Shown here piece after piece: positions 17,586 to 25,721 of a DNA stretch of 64,000 nt; position 1 is the stretch's first letter; each line of letters starts with the position of its first letter. Position numbers and translations under genes: made by a program. A model generated the notes under the pieces. The model worked only from the letters and a program-made list of their open reading frames with translations. It was not told where the DNA came from and did not search any database. Source of the DNA: Paenibacillus hemerocallicola (GTDB lineage: Bacteria; Bacillota; Bacilli; Paenibacillales; NBRC-103111); assembly GCF_006265175.1 (NCBI RefSeq), contig NZ_VDCQ01000033.1, positions 32,026-96,025 on the forward strand. The letters are read 5' to 3'.

Positions 17586-19391
17586 TCAATATTCCGGAGA
17601 CAGGATCAAGTCCTTCTCCGTCATGTTCAGCTTATACCATTCCTCGAACGTTTCCGGCGGCATCGGCTTGCCGAACAGGTAGCCTTGCGCTTCGTCGCAT
17701 TTGTGCTGCTGCAGGTAAATGTATTGCTCTTCCGTCTCCACGCCTTCGGCCGTAACTTTCAGCTTCAGCGTCTTGGCCAGCACGATAATGGCGTTAACGA
17801 TCGCGGCGTCGTCCGGATCCTCGTGAATGCCGCTGATGAACGAACGGTCGACCTTGAGCGCGTCGATCGGGAACTTTTTCAAATAACTAAGGGAAGAATA
17901 ACCGGTACCGAAGTCGTCGATCGATATTTTGACGCCCATTTCCTTCAGCTCCCGAAGCATGAGAATGTTCCGGTTGACGTTCTGCATCGCCGCGCTTTCC
18001 GTTATTTCCAGCTCCAAATATTGAGGCAGCAGTCCGGCCTGGCGCAAAATGCGGCCGATTACTCCCGGCAGATGCTGCTGGCGGAACTGGAGCGGCGACA
18101 GGTTGACGCTGACGGACAAGTCCTCCATGCCGGCATCCTGCCATTGTTTGATTTGAACGCACGCTTTGCGCAGCACCTGCTCGCCCAGCTGGACGATCAA
18201 CCCGGTCTCCTCGGCGAGCGGGATGAAATCTTTCGGCGGGATGACGCCGAGACTCGGATGCTGCCAGCGCACCAGCGCTTCGACGCAGACGACCCGTTCC
18301 GATTTGGTGTTGATGCGGGGCTGGTAATAGACGAGCAGCTCGTCCTTTTCCAGCGCTTTGCGCAGCATCGCCTCCATGGCGAAACGTTCGATTTGCGCTT
18401 CCGTCTTCTCGGGAGCCAAATAGTACTGAAAGTTGTTGCGGCCTTGCTGCTTGGCCCGGTACATGGCAGCCTCGGCGTTTTTCATCAGCATTTCCGGAGT
18501 CGTTCCATGGGTCGGATACAGCGCGATGCCGATACTCGTCGTCGTATATATTTCATGGGGCCCGAGAAGGATGCCTTCCTTCAAGCATTCGAAAACGGCG
18601 CTGCATACTTGATTGGCATCGTCCGCATTGGAGACGTTCTGGACGAGCAGGGCAAATTCGTCGCCTCCCAGCCGCGCAAGCATGACGTCTTTATCGATAT
18701 TCGAGCGGATTCTTTCTGCAACCGTTTTCAGTAATAAATCTCCGGTCTCGTGCCCCATCGTATCGTTAACGTGCTTGAATTGGTCGAGATCGAGAAACAG
18801 GACGGCGAGCCCTTTGTTTCTTATGCTCCTCTTATTGAGAGACGACGTTAGTCGATCTTTAAACATTTCCCGGTTCGGCATCCCGGTCAGCGAATCGTAA
18901 TAGGCCATTTTCACCAGGTTGTCCGACGTGCGTCCGACCAACACGATCATGACGATCATGCCGAGCAAATTCATTACCGTATTGAGCGAAAAAAAATAAC
19001 CGCCCTGAACGATCGTGAGCAAAAGGATTTCGCCGACGGCCAAGGCGCATATGACCAGTGCGGTCCGCCTCCCCAGCTCGGATGCATACAGCGGAAGCAG
19101 GAACAAAAGCAGCCATGTCGGGCTGACCCCGGGGTGCCAATCCGGCAGCACATATACCATCGTAATCATCGCCATGTCGACGAATACGATAACGGCCAAG
19201 CTCGGCATGCGCAGAAGCTGGCTCAGATCCCCGACGATATGGGCTCTATGGACGAGAAAGACGGTGAAAGCCAGCGATAAAACGGCGAGCGCAAGCAGCA
19301 CATACTGCTTTTGGCTTATGAAGAGAAGCAGCAGCACGATAGGGAAAATGAAATGTCCGAGAGCAAACACTTTTGCGTTTTTTTGGTTCAT
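17586..19391 (-). CDS. Membrane GGDEF-EAL cyclic-di-GMP protein
   Basis: This 601-residue signalling protein has about six N-terminal membrane segments (residues 12-153), with no PAS or other recognisable sensor. The diguanylate cyclase domain has YDSLTGMPNRE and an intact GGDEF at 242-246. The phosphodiesterase domain has an intact EAL at 371-373 with VRWQHP, DDFGTGYSS at 492-500 and TAEGVET. Both catalytic signatures are preserved, so it could make and degrade c-di-GMP. The inhibitory RxxD site expected at 233-236 is absent (DKDV). It is a single-gene unit with its own terminator. Which activity dominates cannot be decided from sequence. Confidence 0.93.
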   Translation of the reverse strand: MNQKNAKVFALGHFIFPIVLLLLFISQKQYVLLALAVLSLAFTVFLVHRAHIVGDLSQLLRMPSLAVIVFVDMAMITMVYVLPDWHPGVSPTWLLLFLLPLYASELGRRTALVICALAVGEILLLTIVQGGYFFSLNTVMNLLGMIVMIVLVGRTSDNLVKMAYYDSLTGMPNREMFKDRLTSSLNKRSIRNKGLAVLFLDLDQFKHVNDTMGHETGDLLLKTVAERIRSNIDKDVMLARLGGDEFALLVQNVSNADDANQVCSAVFECLKEGILLGPHEIYTTTSIGIALYPTHGTTPEMLMKNAEAAMYRAKQQGRNNFQYYLAPEKTEAQIERFAMEAMLRKALEKDELLVYYQPRINTKSERVVCVEALVRWQHPSLGVIPPKDFIPLAEETGLIVQLGEQVLRKACVQIKQWQDAGMEDLSVSVNLSPLQFRQQHLPGVIGRILRQAGLLPQYLELEITESAAMQNVNRNILMLRELKEMGVKISIDDFGTGYSSLSYLKKFPIDALKVDRSFISGIHEDPDDAAIVNAIIVLAKTLKLKVTAEGVETEEQYIYLQQHKCDEAQGYLFGKPMPPETFEEWYKLNMTEKDLILSPEY

Positions 19392-19692
19392 GCTACTTGC
19401 TGCACCCCTCGTGAAGGTTGGATTACGTACTCCGGTTCGTACGAAATTATTGGAAAAATGTTCTTTGTCGAATCTTCATTCAGTATACATGATTTCTTTG
19501 GGGGATTCTATGAAAATTCGTCTAAATTTGTCGGATTTAAGAGAATGGTCGGAGGGGAAGTGCTGATTTACCCGGTTGGAGCGTTGCTAGAGCGACTCTT
19601 TCATTTTCCAGATATGGGATGCAGGGGCTTATGCCTTCACGAGAGAAAAAAACCGTGCCTAGCGATTGGACGCTGCGACACGGGCCGAGAGG
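19392..19692. other. Noncoding gap between two minus-strand genes
   Basis: This stretch separates the GGDEF-EAL start from the end of the TetR-oxidoreductase frame. It should hold the GGDEF-EAL promoter and the terminator at 19646-19684. An open frame on the plus strand here has no ribosome site or recognisable protein, so I treat the region as noncoding. Confidence 0.6.
19646..19684 (-). terminator. Putative terminator after the TetR-oxidoreductase frame
   Basis: On the minus strand, CCGTG pairs with CACGG and an inner AGCG with CGCT across a small internal loop, followed by seven Ts. It begins about ten bases after the stop codon. The stem is short and imperfect. Confidence 0.5.
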
Positions 19693-21009
19693 TCATACGA
19701 ATGCAGGTTGCGGAGCTTCTTTCAAAATATGTTTGGCAACGTTCCGTGCACTGGAGAAAGCCCGCTCGGCGAGCTCCCCTTTGCCGGTACAGCCGTCGCC
19801 GCAAAAATAAAACGGAACGTTTTCCAGTCGGTTCGGCAGCAGCGAGTTGGAGGCGATATTTTTCACGCTTGCCACCATGGCCTTCTTGGACACCCGTTTG
19901 ACGGCTATGGCGTCTTTCCAGCCGGGGTAGTGACGGTCGAACAGCTGCTCCATTTGCCCGGTCCGCTGCTCCAAATATTGCTTGCGCTGCTCCTCATTCG
20001 CGAAATCGTCGTGCAGGTAGGCAATGCCCTGCAGCAATTGACCGCCTTCCGGAACGAGCGTGTAGTCGGTAGCCGAGACGTCGCTTATGAACAGCTTGTT
20101 GTTCATATCGCTGATGTAGGAGAAAGGTCGGGCAACTACGCGGCTTAACCCGACATCGTACACCATCACCTCTGTCGCCGTATTCCCCTCGTAAGGGGCA
20201 AGGAACGGCTCCCAAGCCGTTCCTTTGAGCAGCTTGATCACCTGCTGAACCGGCATGGCGAAGACGACGCGGTCAAAGGATAGCTCCCGGCTTTTCGATT
20301 TGAGCACAAACTTGCGGTCCTCGTAGCGGATGCCCTCGATCCCTTCCTGCAGAGCGATTTCCCATTGTCCCGACATCTCGATCTTTTCTTTCAGCTGGTT
20401 CGTAATGACCGCCCAGCTTCCGAGCACATAATTGACGGGTCGCGAGGAAAGGAACAGATTATGGTAGTAATCGGCGATAACGGTGCCGGGCACCCGGCGC
20501 GCGTCCTCGGGAGTGATGAAGAAATTGGAGCAGACCAGATGCTCCCAAAGTTCCTTTACATCCTCGTCCGCATTCGAATCCGCCAAAAAGTCGCCCAACG
20601 TCCGGTAATTTTTTATTTGATGAATGTTGGCCATGATGGCCGTAATTTCGCCTACGAATCGGACCTTCTGCATCGTGCTGAGCAGCTCGGTTTTCATCAG
20701 ATTGACGAAGTCGAGCGGAGCGGGGGTAACTTGGTCGTGCTTCTCGTACATGACTTTGCGTTTGTCGACCTGCTTGCTGCTGAACGATAAGCCAAGCTCC
20801 TTCTCGAGCGTCGTCAGCTTGTGCCGATCGATGCCATAGACGGCATGGGCTCCATAGTTCAACGTAAAGCCCGCTTTCTCATAGGTGAATGCGCGGCCTC
20901 CCAATTGGGGGCTTCTTTCGAACAGGACGCCTTCGATACCGGGCTCCTCCGATAAATAGGCGGCTGCAGTCAACCCGGCTAATCCGCCTCCGATGACGGC
21001 TACTTTCAT
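19693..21009 (-). CDS. FAD-dependent oxidoreductase, likely also translated from an internal start
   Basis: This is the C-terminal part of the preceding frame read from its internal ATG at 21009, giving 438 residues. An AAGGAGG site lies eight bases upstream, better than many gene starts in this window, and the protein begins exactly at the FAD-binding MKVAVIGGGLAGL. It is therefore probably made as a separate protein even if the fusion also exists. The fold is that of the phytoene desaturase and amine oxidase family: N-terminal dinucleotide-binding motif, GGRAFTYEKAGF substrate lid region, and the C-terminal FAD motif with CGDGC. A role in oxidising a hydrophobic or amine compound sensed by the TetR part is inference. 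Confidence 0.7.
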   Translation of the reverse strand: MKVAVIGGGLAGLTAAAYLSEEPGIEGVLFERSPQLGGRAFTYEKAGFTLNYGAHAVYGIDRHKLTTLEKELGLSFSSKQVDKRKVMYEKHDQVTPAPLDFVNLMKTELLSTMQKVRFVGEITAIMANIHQIKNYRTLGDFLADSNADEDVKELWEHLVCSNFFITPEDARRVPGTVIADYYHNLFLSSRPVNYVLGSWAVITNQLKEKIEMSGQWEIALQEGIEGIRYEDRKFVLKSKSRELSFDRVVFAMPVQQVIKLLKGTAWEPFLAPYEGNTATEVMVYDVGLSRVVARPFSYISDMNNKLFISDVSATDYTLVPEGGQLLQGIAYLHDDFANEEQRKQYLEQRTGQMEQLFDRHYPGWKDAIAVKRVSKKAMVASVKNIASNSLLPNRLENVPFYFCGDGCTGKGELAERAFSSARNVAKHILKEAPQPAFV

Positions 21010-21621
21010 AGGGGGGTCCTCCTTCTGTTTCGGCGTGACCGAGAGCGGTCCCGCCGGTTCGTTCGTACGCAATCCCGCCCACAGCATGGAAAATTCGGTA
21101 CGTATCGATTGCTCCAGATCGCCGTCTCCATCTTCGTTCAAGCACCACTTCAAAACGATGCCGTTGTAAACGCTGATCAGAAGCTCCGCCTTGTGCCGAT
21201 TGGGCAGCCATCGCTGCAGGGCATAGAGAAGGTAATCCGATAAATCGCGCTGCTTCCGGTTCAGTTTGTCGTTTTGCAGGCAAAGCGCATTAAAGCTGCG
21301 GATGAGCCGGGGATAGGTGCTTAAATTAGACGCCAAGTCCAAAAACAGTCGGTTGATATGGCTTTCTAGCGATTGCACGTGCGTGGGGGAACGTTTGCTC
21401 CACTGCTCGATGATGGCGCGCTGCCGATCGCCGACTTCTGCTACGATGTCTTCTTTGCTTTTGAAATAGTGGTAAAATGTACCCTTCGAAGTGTGCGTAG
21501 CTGCGATAATATCGTCTACGGATACGCTTTCGTACCCTTTGTGCATAAACAGGCTCAATGCCGTTTCGATGACCAGATCCCGTTTCTTGCGGGTGGAGGG
21601 ACGCATCAGATTCATGGACAA
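19693..21621 (-). CDS. TetR regulator in one frame with an FAD-dependent oxidoreductase
   Basis: The single frame encodes 642 residues. Residues 1-200 are a complete TetR protein: ETALSLFMHKGYESVSVDDI, the recognition helix HTSKGTFYHYFKSKEDI and a helical ligand domain. Residue 205 is the methionine of a complete FAD/NAD(P) amine-oxidase or phytoene-desaturase-like protein (VAVIGGGLAGLTAAAYL, then LFERSPQLGGRAFTY, and FYFCGDGCTGKGELAERAF at the C-terminus). The junction has a strong internal ribosome site and a C6 tract. Removing one C would end TetR at a TGA overlapping the ATG of the oxidoreductase. So it may be a true fusion, two coupled genes joined by a base error, or a slippage site. 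Oxidoreductase substrate unknown. Confidence 0.75.
   Translation of the reverse strand: MSMNLMRPSTRKKRDLVIETALSLFMHKGYESVSVDDIIAATHTSKGTFYHYFKSKEDIVAEVGDRQRAIIEQWSKRSPTHVQSLESHINRLFLDLASNLSTYPRLIRSFNALCLQNDKLNRKQRDLSDYLLYALQRWLPNRHKAELLISVYNGIVLKWCLNEDGDGDLEQSIRTEFSMLWAGLRTNEPAGPLSVTPKQKEDPPMKVAVIGGGLAGLTAAAYLSEEPGIEGVLFERSPQLGGRAFTYEKAGFTLNYGAHAVYGIDRHKLTTLEKELGLSFSSKQVDKRKVMYEKHDQVTPAPLDFVNLMKTELLSTMQKVRFVGEITAIMANIHQIKNYRTLGDFLADSNADEDVKELWEHLVCSNFFITPEDARRVPGTVIADYYHNLFLSSRPVNYVLGSWAVITNQLKEKIEMSGQWEIALQEGIEGIRYEDRKFVLKSKSRELSFDRVVFAMPVQQVIKLLKGTAWEPFLAPYEGNTATEVMVYDVGLSRVVARPFSYISDMNNKLFISDVSATDYTLVPEGGQLLQGIAYLHDDFANEEQRKQYLEQRTGQMEQLFDRHYPGWKDAIAVKRVSKKAMVASVKNIASNSLLPNRLENVPFYFCGDGCTGKGELAERAFSSARNVAKHILKEAPQPAFV
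21009..21024 (-). promoter_or_regulatory. Internal ribosome site and C6 tract at the TetR-oxidoreductase junction
   Basis: Reading the minus strand, AAGGAGG (complement of 21018-21024) is followed by A, six Cs (complement of 21011-21016), T and ATG. In the present frame the codons are GAC CCC CCT ATG. With five Cs they become GAC CCC CTA TGA, a stop overlapping the ATG by four bases. Confidence 0.85.
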
Positions 21622-21648
21622 TCAGCCTCCCGGACCGATTATGGTGAT

Positions 21649-21677
21649 ATTGTAACGCATATTAGACCGGTAGTCTA
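21649..21677 (-). promoter_or_regulatory. Promoter of the tetR-oxidoreductase gene
   Basis: On the minus strand, TAGACT (complement of 21672-21677) and TACAAT (complement of 21649-21654) are 17 bases apart. The -35 lies inside the first arm of the large inverted repeat, so a bound repressor would block it. Confidence 0.6.
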
Positions 21678-21702
21678 TCCGAAAATAGACTACCGGTCTA
21701 AT
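21661..21702. promoter_or_regulatory. Large inverted repeat, candidate TetR operator
   Basis: Two perfect 18-base arms (21661-21678 and 21685-21702) flank the six-base spacer CCGAAA. Each arm contains AGAC and GTCT five bases apart, so the site carries two nested TetR-type operators. It sits 40 bases upstream of the TetR start and overlaps its -35 box. It lies directly after the araC stop on the same strand but lacks the T run of a terminator. Confidence 0.75.
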
Positions 21703-21721
21703 TGTTTGTGGATTATCAAGC

Positions 21722-22621
21722 TTATTCGTGTTTGGGGCGGTATTGAAGAGGGGATACGCCAGTCCAGCGCCGGAATTGGCGGGAGAAATGACTGAGCGAA
21801 CGAAACCCGAGCTCGAGCGCGATGTCTTCGATAGACATGCTGGTCGTCACAAGCATAAATTTGGCGCGTCCCGCGATCAGGCGGCTGACGTAACGGCGTG
21901 GCGAGACGCCGTATACTTTGGTGAACGTCTTCGTGCATTGGCTGCGGCTGATATGCAGCTGCCGGGCGATACCCGCAATCGTTTCCTCGGCGGGCGACAG
22001 CGCCATAAGCTGAAGGCGCTCCTCCACCGCATGGGCGAGGTCGGTCTCCAGCGTGGAGATTACCGGCAGCGACGCGTTGGTTGCAAGAGATGTTCGGATG
22101 GAGGCGCTGTCGGCTATTTCCTTTACGATAAGAAGAACATATGCTTGCAGTTCGATTTTCGGTCCGGGGCCGATCCGATCCAGCGGAATCGGGTTCGCTG
22201 TGCCGTATGTAGACGACATCAGGCTTTCCGTCAAAATACGCTCGATATGCTTCATATAGGACGGGAGGCGCGTTTTTTCGGCGTCGGCGCGCGGCAGCAG
22301 GCCGTAGTCGGAGGCGCTTAGCCTTTTGCGGAGCTCGGGGTCGTCGACGTCGAAATGGATATTGAAGAACGAATAGGGAGAGTCGGACCGGTTGTCGGTG
22401 CCATGCTTGACCCCCGATTTGACCAGGAGCCAGTCTCCTTCGCGAACGCAAACCGTATTTCCGTTCACGTGCTGGCGCGCCTCGCCGCTGAAGCCGTACG
22501 CGAGCTCGAACAGATGGTGATGGTGTATCGGATAAGACCAGCCCGGCGGCTTGACGTTAAAGCCGCAGCCGGTTATTTGCAGCGTGCTGGTCATGTTCGG
22601 GAAATATACTTCGATCTCCAT
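21722..22621 (-). CDS. AraC family regulator with cupin sensor domain
   Basis: This 299-residue regulator has an N-terminal cupin-like ligand domain (about residues 1-110) with WSYPIHHHHLFELAYG and VREGDWLLVKSGVKHG. The C-terminal part holds two AraC helix-turn-helix motifs: IAGIARQLHISRSQCTKTF and IEDIALELGFRSLSHFSRQF, ending WTGVSPLQYR. It is divergent from the GH35 beta-galactosidase gene, with a 171-base gap between the starts. That layout suggests it activates the glycosidase gene in response to a sugar, though no binding site was identified. ATG 22621 is followed directly by the domain. Confidence 0.92.
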   Translation of the reverse strand: MEIEVYFPNMTSTLQITGCGFNVKPPGWSYPIHHHHLFELAYGFSGEARQHVNGNTVCVREGDWLLVKSGVKHGTDNRSDSPYSFFNIHFDVDDPELRKRLSASDYGLLPRADAEKTRLPSYMKHIERILTESLMSSTYGTANPIPLDRIGPGPKIELQAYVLLIVKEIADSASIRTSLATNASLPVISTLETDLAHAVEERLQLMALSPAEETIAGIARQLHISRSQCTKTFTKVYGVSPRRYVSRLIAGRAKFMLVTTSMSIEDIALELGFRSLSHFSRQFRRWTGVSPLQYRPKHE

Positions 22622-22659
22622 GGTTGCCTCATCCGTAACAGTTGTCCAATCTTTCGTTC

Positions 22660-22688
22660 ATTATAAGCGGGAGGCCGATCCGGCGCAA
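22660..22688 (-). promoter_or_regulatory. araC promoter
   Basis: On the minus strand TTGCGC (complement of 22683-22688) and TATAAT (complement of 22660-22665) have a 17-base spacer. Transcription would start about 30 bases before the araC ATG. Confidence 0.65.
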
Positions 22689-22792
22689 ATGGTCAAAAAA
22701 ACGGACGCTATGAGCATGGTGCCGAAATGTTCGCTTGATTATGATGGAGTCGAGGAATGATAATTGCGTACAGAAAGGTCGGGAAACAAACT

Positions 22793-24562
22793 ATGCGGCT
22801 ACTGGAAACAAGAGAAGGACAATTTTACTATCAGGATAAACCGTTCCGGATTGTATCCGGCGCGATGCACTACTTCCGCACAGTGCCCGAATATTGGCGC
22901 GACCGGTTGTTGAAGCTGAAAGCGTGCGGCTTCAATACGGTTGAAACTTATGTGGCTTGGAACTTGCACGAGCCGAAGCCGGGCGCCTTTTGCTTCGAAG
23001 GATTGGCGGATCTCGAGCGATTCATCCGGACCGCCGGCGAGCTCGGCTTGTTCGTGATCGTGCGGCCCAGCCCGTACATTTGCGCGGAATGGGAGTTCGG
23101 CGGACTGCCCGCTTGGCTGCTGGCCGATTCGGATATGCGGCTTCGCTGCTTCCACAAGCCTTTTCTGGACCGGGTCGAGGCCTATTACGATGTGCTTATG
23201 CCGAAGCTGAAGCCGCTCTTGTCCACGAACGGGGGACCGGTTATCGCCGTACAGATCGAGAACGAGTACGGCAGCTACGGCAACGATAAACGGTATTTGA
23301 CCTTTTTGCGGCAGGCGATGGCGGACCGCGGCATCGATGTGCTCCTGTTTACCTCGGACGGTCCGACGGATGCGATGCTGCAGGGAGGCACGCTGCCGGG
23401 AGTGCTGGCAACGGTCAACTTCGGTTCGCGGGCCGGGGAGGCGTTCGCGAAGCTGCGCGAGTATCAGGCCGACGGGCCGGTGATGTGCATGGAGTTTTGG
23501 AACGGCTGGTTCGATCATTGGGGGGAGCACCATCATACTAGAGGCGCAGCCGACGCAGTTGGCGTATTGGAAGACATGCTGAGCGACAACGGATCGGTTA
23601 ACTTTTACATGTTCCATGGCGGAACGAACTTCGGTTTTTACAACGGCGCCAATTGCCCGGCTCCGAATCGTTATCAGCCGACGATCACGAGCTATGACTA
23701 CGATGTGCTGCTCTCCGAGGCTGGGGACCCTACGGACAAGTTTTATGCCGTCCGGGAAGTGCTGTCCCGGTACGCCGATGTGCCGGATATCCGGCTGCCG
23801 GAGCCATCGCGCAAGCAAGCGTACGGTCGCGTTCGCATGACCGGCCAGGCGAATTTGTTTTCCAATTTCGACGGTTTATCGAAGACGATCGAATCGGTAT
23901 GTCCCGAGCCGATGGAGAAGCTCGGTCAAAACTACGGGTTTATTTGGTACGAAACGCACATTGCGGGTCCGAGGCCTGCTCACGAGCTGAACATTCAAGA
24001 CGTGGCGGACAGGGCGCTCATATTTGTGGACGGACGGTATGTCGGCGTTATCGAGCGTTGGAGCCCGGAAGCGAAGGTAAGCTTCGAGGTGCCGAAGGAA
24101 GGCGTCAAGCTCGGAATTCTCGTAGAGAATATGGGAAGAATCAATTATGGGTCCTATATGAAGGATCGAAAGGGCATAACGGAAGGAGTCCGTTTCGGGT
24201 ATCAGTTTCTATTCGATTGGACGATACGCACGCTGCCCCTCGAGCATTTATCGGATTTGAAGTTTGAAGGGCTTTGCCCGCAGGAAACGCCATGCTTTTA
24301 CAAGGCGGAGCTGCAAATCGAGCAGCCGGCGGATACGTTTCTTTATTTGGACGGATGGACGAAAGGGGTCGTCTGGATCAACGGCTTCAATTTGGGACGG
24401 TATTGGAACATCGGACCGCAGAAAAGCTTGTACGTTCCGGCTCCGCTCCTTCGTCCAGGCGGCAACGAGATCGTCATTTTCGAGCTGCATGGCGCGGAAT
24501 CTGCGGAAGTCGTATTTAAAGCCGAACCTGATTTGGGCGACACGACGCCGCGGCAAAGCTGA
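22793..24562 (+). CDS. Beta-galactosidase, glycoside hydrolase family 35
   Basis: This retaining glycosidase of 589 residues removes terminal beta-galactosyl residues. The GH35 barrel begins FRIVSGAMHYFRTVPEYW and continues NTVETYVAWNLHEP and RPSPYICAEWEFGGLPAWLL. The acid/base is the second Glu of QIENEYGSYG (about residue 158) and the nucleophile is the Glu in CMEFWNGWFDHWG (about residue 234). FMFHGG-type sequence MFHGGTNFGF is present. Beta-sandwich domains follow, with WINGFNLGRYWNIGPQ near the end. No signal peptide is visible, so it acts in the cytosol on imported oligosaccharides. I chose ATG 22793; an in-frame ATG at 22757 would add 12 residues. A terminator follows directly. Confidence 0.93.
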   Translation: MRLLETREGQFYYQDKPFRIVSGAMHYFRTVPEYWRDRLLKLKACGFNTVETYVAWNLHEPKPGAFCFEGLADLERFIRTAGELGLFVIVRPSPYICAEWEFGGLPAWLLADSDMRLRCFHKPFLDRVEAYYDVLMPKLKPLLSTNGGPVIAVQIENEYGSYGNDKRYLTFLRQAMADRGIDVLLFTSDGPTDAMLQGGTLPGVLATVNFGSRAGEAFAKLREYQADGPVMCMEFWNGWFDHWGEHHHTRGAADAVGVLEDMLSDNGSVNFYMFHGGTNFGFYNGANCPAPNRYQPTITSYDYDVLLSEAGDPTDKFYAVREVLSRYADVPDIRLPEPSRKQAYGRVRMTGQANLFSNFDGLSKTIESVCPEPMEKLGQNYGFIWYETHIAGPRPAHELNIQDVADRALIFVDGRYVGVIERWSPEAKVSFEVPKEGVKLGILVENMGRINYGSYMKDRKGITEGVRFGYQFLFDWTIRTLPLEHLSDLKFEGLCPQETPCFYKAELQIEQPADTFLYLDGWTKGVVWINGFNLGRYWNIGPQKSLYVPAPLLRPGGNEIVIFELHGAESAEVVFKAEPDLGDTTPRQS

Positions 24563-24582
24563 TTTGCACAATGAAATCGTTG

Positions 24583-24611
24583 AAGGAGGGGCTGATGCCC
24601 CTTCTTTTTTT
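24583..24611 (+). terminator. Terminator after the GH35 gene
   Basis: AAGGAGGGGC (24583-24592) pairs with 24597-24606 around a TGAT loop with one G-U pair, followed by Ts. The next 230 bases to the methyltransferase are AT-rich and show no gene. Confidence 0.85.
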
Positions 24612-24841
24612 ACATACGAGAATAATTATTTGCCTCACTGCACTAAAGCGAAAGGAGTTACTCTTACTTCGGGTATCTCGCCCTTAGTCTTGATTCGTCT
24701 CTTCCGAACGATGCAACGCCATGCTTTCACAGGGGTTATTGTGGATTTACAGAGAACCGTCTTGAACTGTATACTGTTCTTATATTCATCTAACAAAACT
24801 CGGTTTTATTAGATGAAACCAAAAGAGCGGGAGTGAAGGGA

Positions 24842-25615
24842 ATGCCAATCGATTTTCATTCCGAACAAAACCGAAATTCGTATACGAGCCGCAATGTCCA
24901 TGACAGCTGGACTAATAGGGTTAACCGTTTTACGACGGTCAGAGGGAGTCGTGTCGCGGACATCGGGTGCGGCGGCGGGATCTATACGAAGAAGCTTGCG
25001 GAAATGGATGCGGCGGAAGTAGTGGGAGTAGACAGCTCGGCAAAGATGCTCGAGGCGGCTCAAGAATCGTGCAGCGGTTATCGTAATGTCAGGTTCGAGA
25101 CGGGCGACGCAAACGGGACTTCTCTTGCAAGCGGCTACTATGATCTGGTGATCGAGCGGGCGCTCATCCATCATCTTACCGATTTGCGCTCTTGCTTTGA
25201 CGAGGCGTACCGGGTAATCCGAGAGGGAGGGAAGCTGCTGATACAAGACCGGACGCCGGAAGATTGCCTGCTTCCGGGCGGCGCGGGGCATATCCGGGGA
25301 ACCTTTTTCGAAATGTATCCTCATCTGGCGGCGATCGAGACGGCACGCAGACATGCGGCGGAAGATGTCATCCGCGCCGTGGAGGAAGCCGGTTTTGCGT
25401 TTTCTCGGGAGGATAAGCTGTGGGAAATCCGCAAAACGTATGAAACGTTCGATGAGCTTGCCGAGGAGCTGAAGAGACGGCGAGGCCGTTCGATTCTCCA
25501 CGAATTGTCCGACGGGGAAATAGACGAATTGATCGCCCGTCTGCGTACGATTGTTCCGGAAGGTCCCATTGTCGAGAAGGATAGATGGACCGTTTGGGTT
25601 GCCGTTAAAAAATGA
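24842..25615 (+). CDS. Class I SAM-dependent methyltransferase
   Basis: This 257-residue soluble enzyme has the UbiE/Methyltransf_11-type fold. Motif I is VADIGCGGGIYTKKL, the acidic loop is VVGVDSSAKMLEAA, motif II is FETGDANGTSL, and YDLVIERALIHHL follows. The C-terminal third is charged and helical. ATG 24842 is used here; GTG 24833 is an in-frame alternative nine bases earlier. The gene stands between a terminated glycosidase and the peptidase gene, so it gives no clue to substrate. Small-molecule methylation is more likely than RNA methylation because no RNA-binding domain is present. Confidence 0.85.
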   Translation: MPIDFHSEQNRNSYTSRNVHDSWTNRVNRFTTVRGSRVADIGCGGGIYTKKLAEMDAAEVVGVDSSAKMLEAAQESCSGYRNVRFETGDANGTSLASGYYDLVIERALIHHLTDLRSCFDEAYRVIREGGKLLIQDRTPEDCLLPGGAGHIRGTFFEMYPHLAAIETARRHAAEDVIRAVEEAGFAFSREDKLWEIRKTYETFDELAEELKRRRGRSILHELSDGEIDELIARLRTIVPEGPIVEKDRWTVWVAVKK

Positions 25616-25721
25616 AAGGTGTAATTGCCATCCGACATCGCTTAAAATGAAGGAAAGACCTCTCGGTCAAGCGAATAGTTTTGGTCTGGCGAAAGTCCTT
25701 AACAGGAACAGGAGGATTAGG

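Noticed and set aside
25551..25721. N-terminal extension of the M24 peptidase frame
   Set aside because: It overlaps the methyltransferase end, and a strong ribosome site stands right before ATG 25722.
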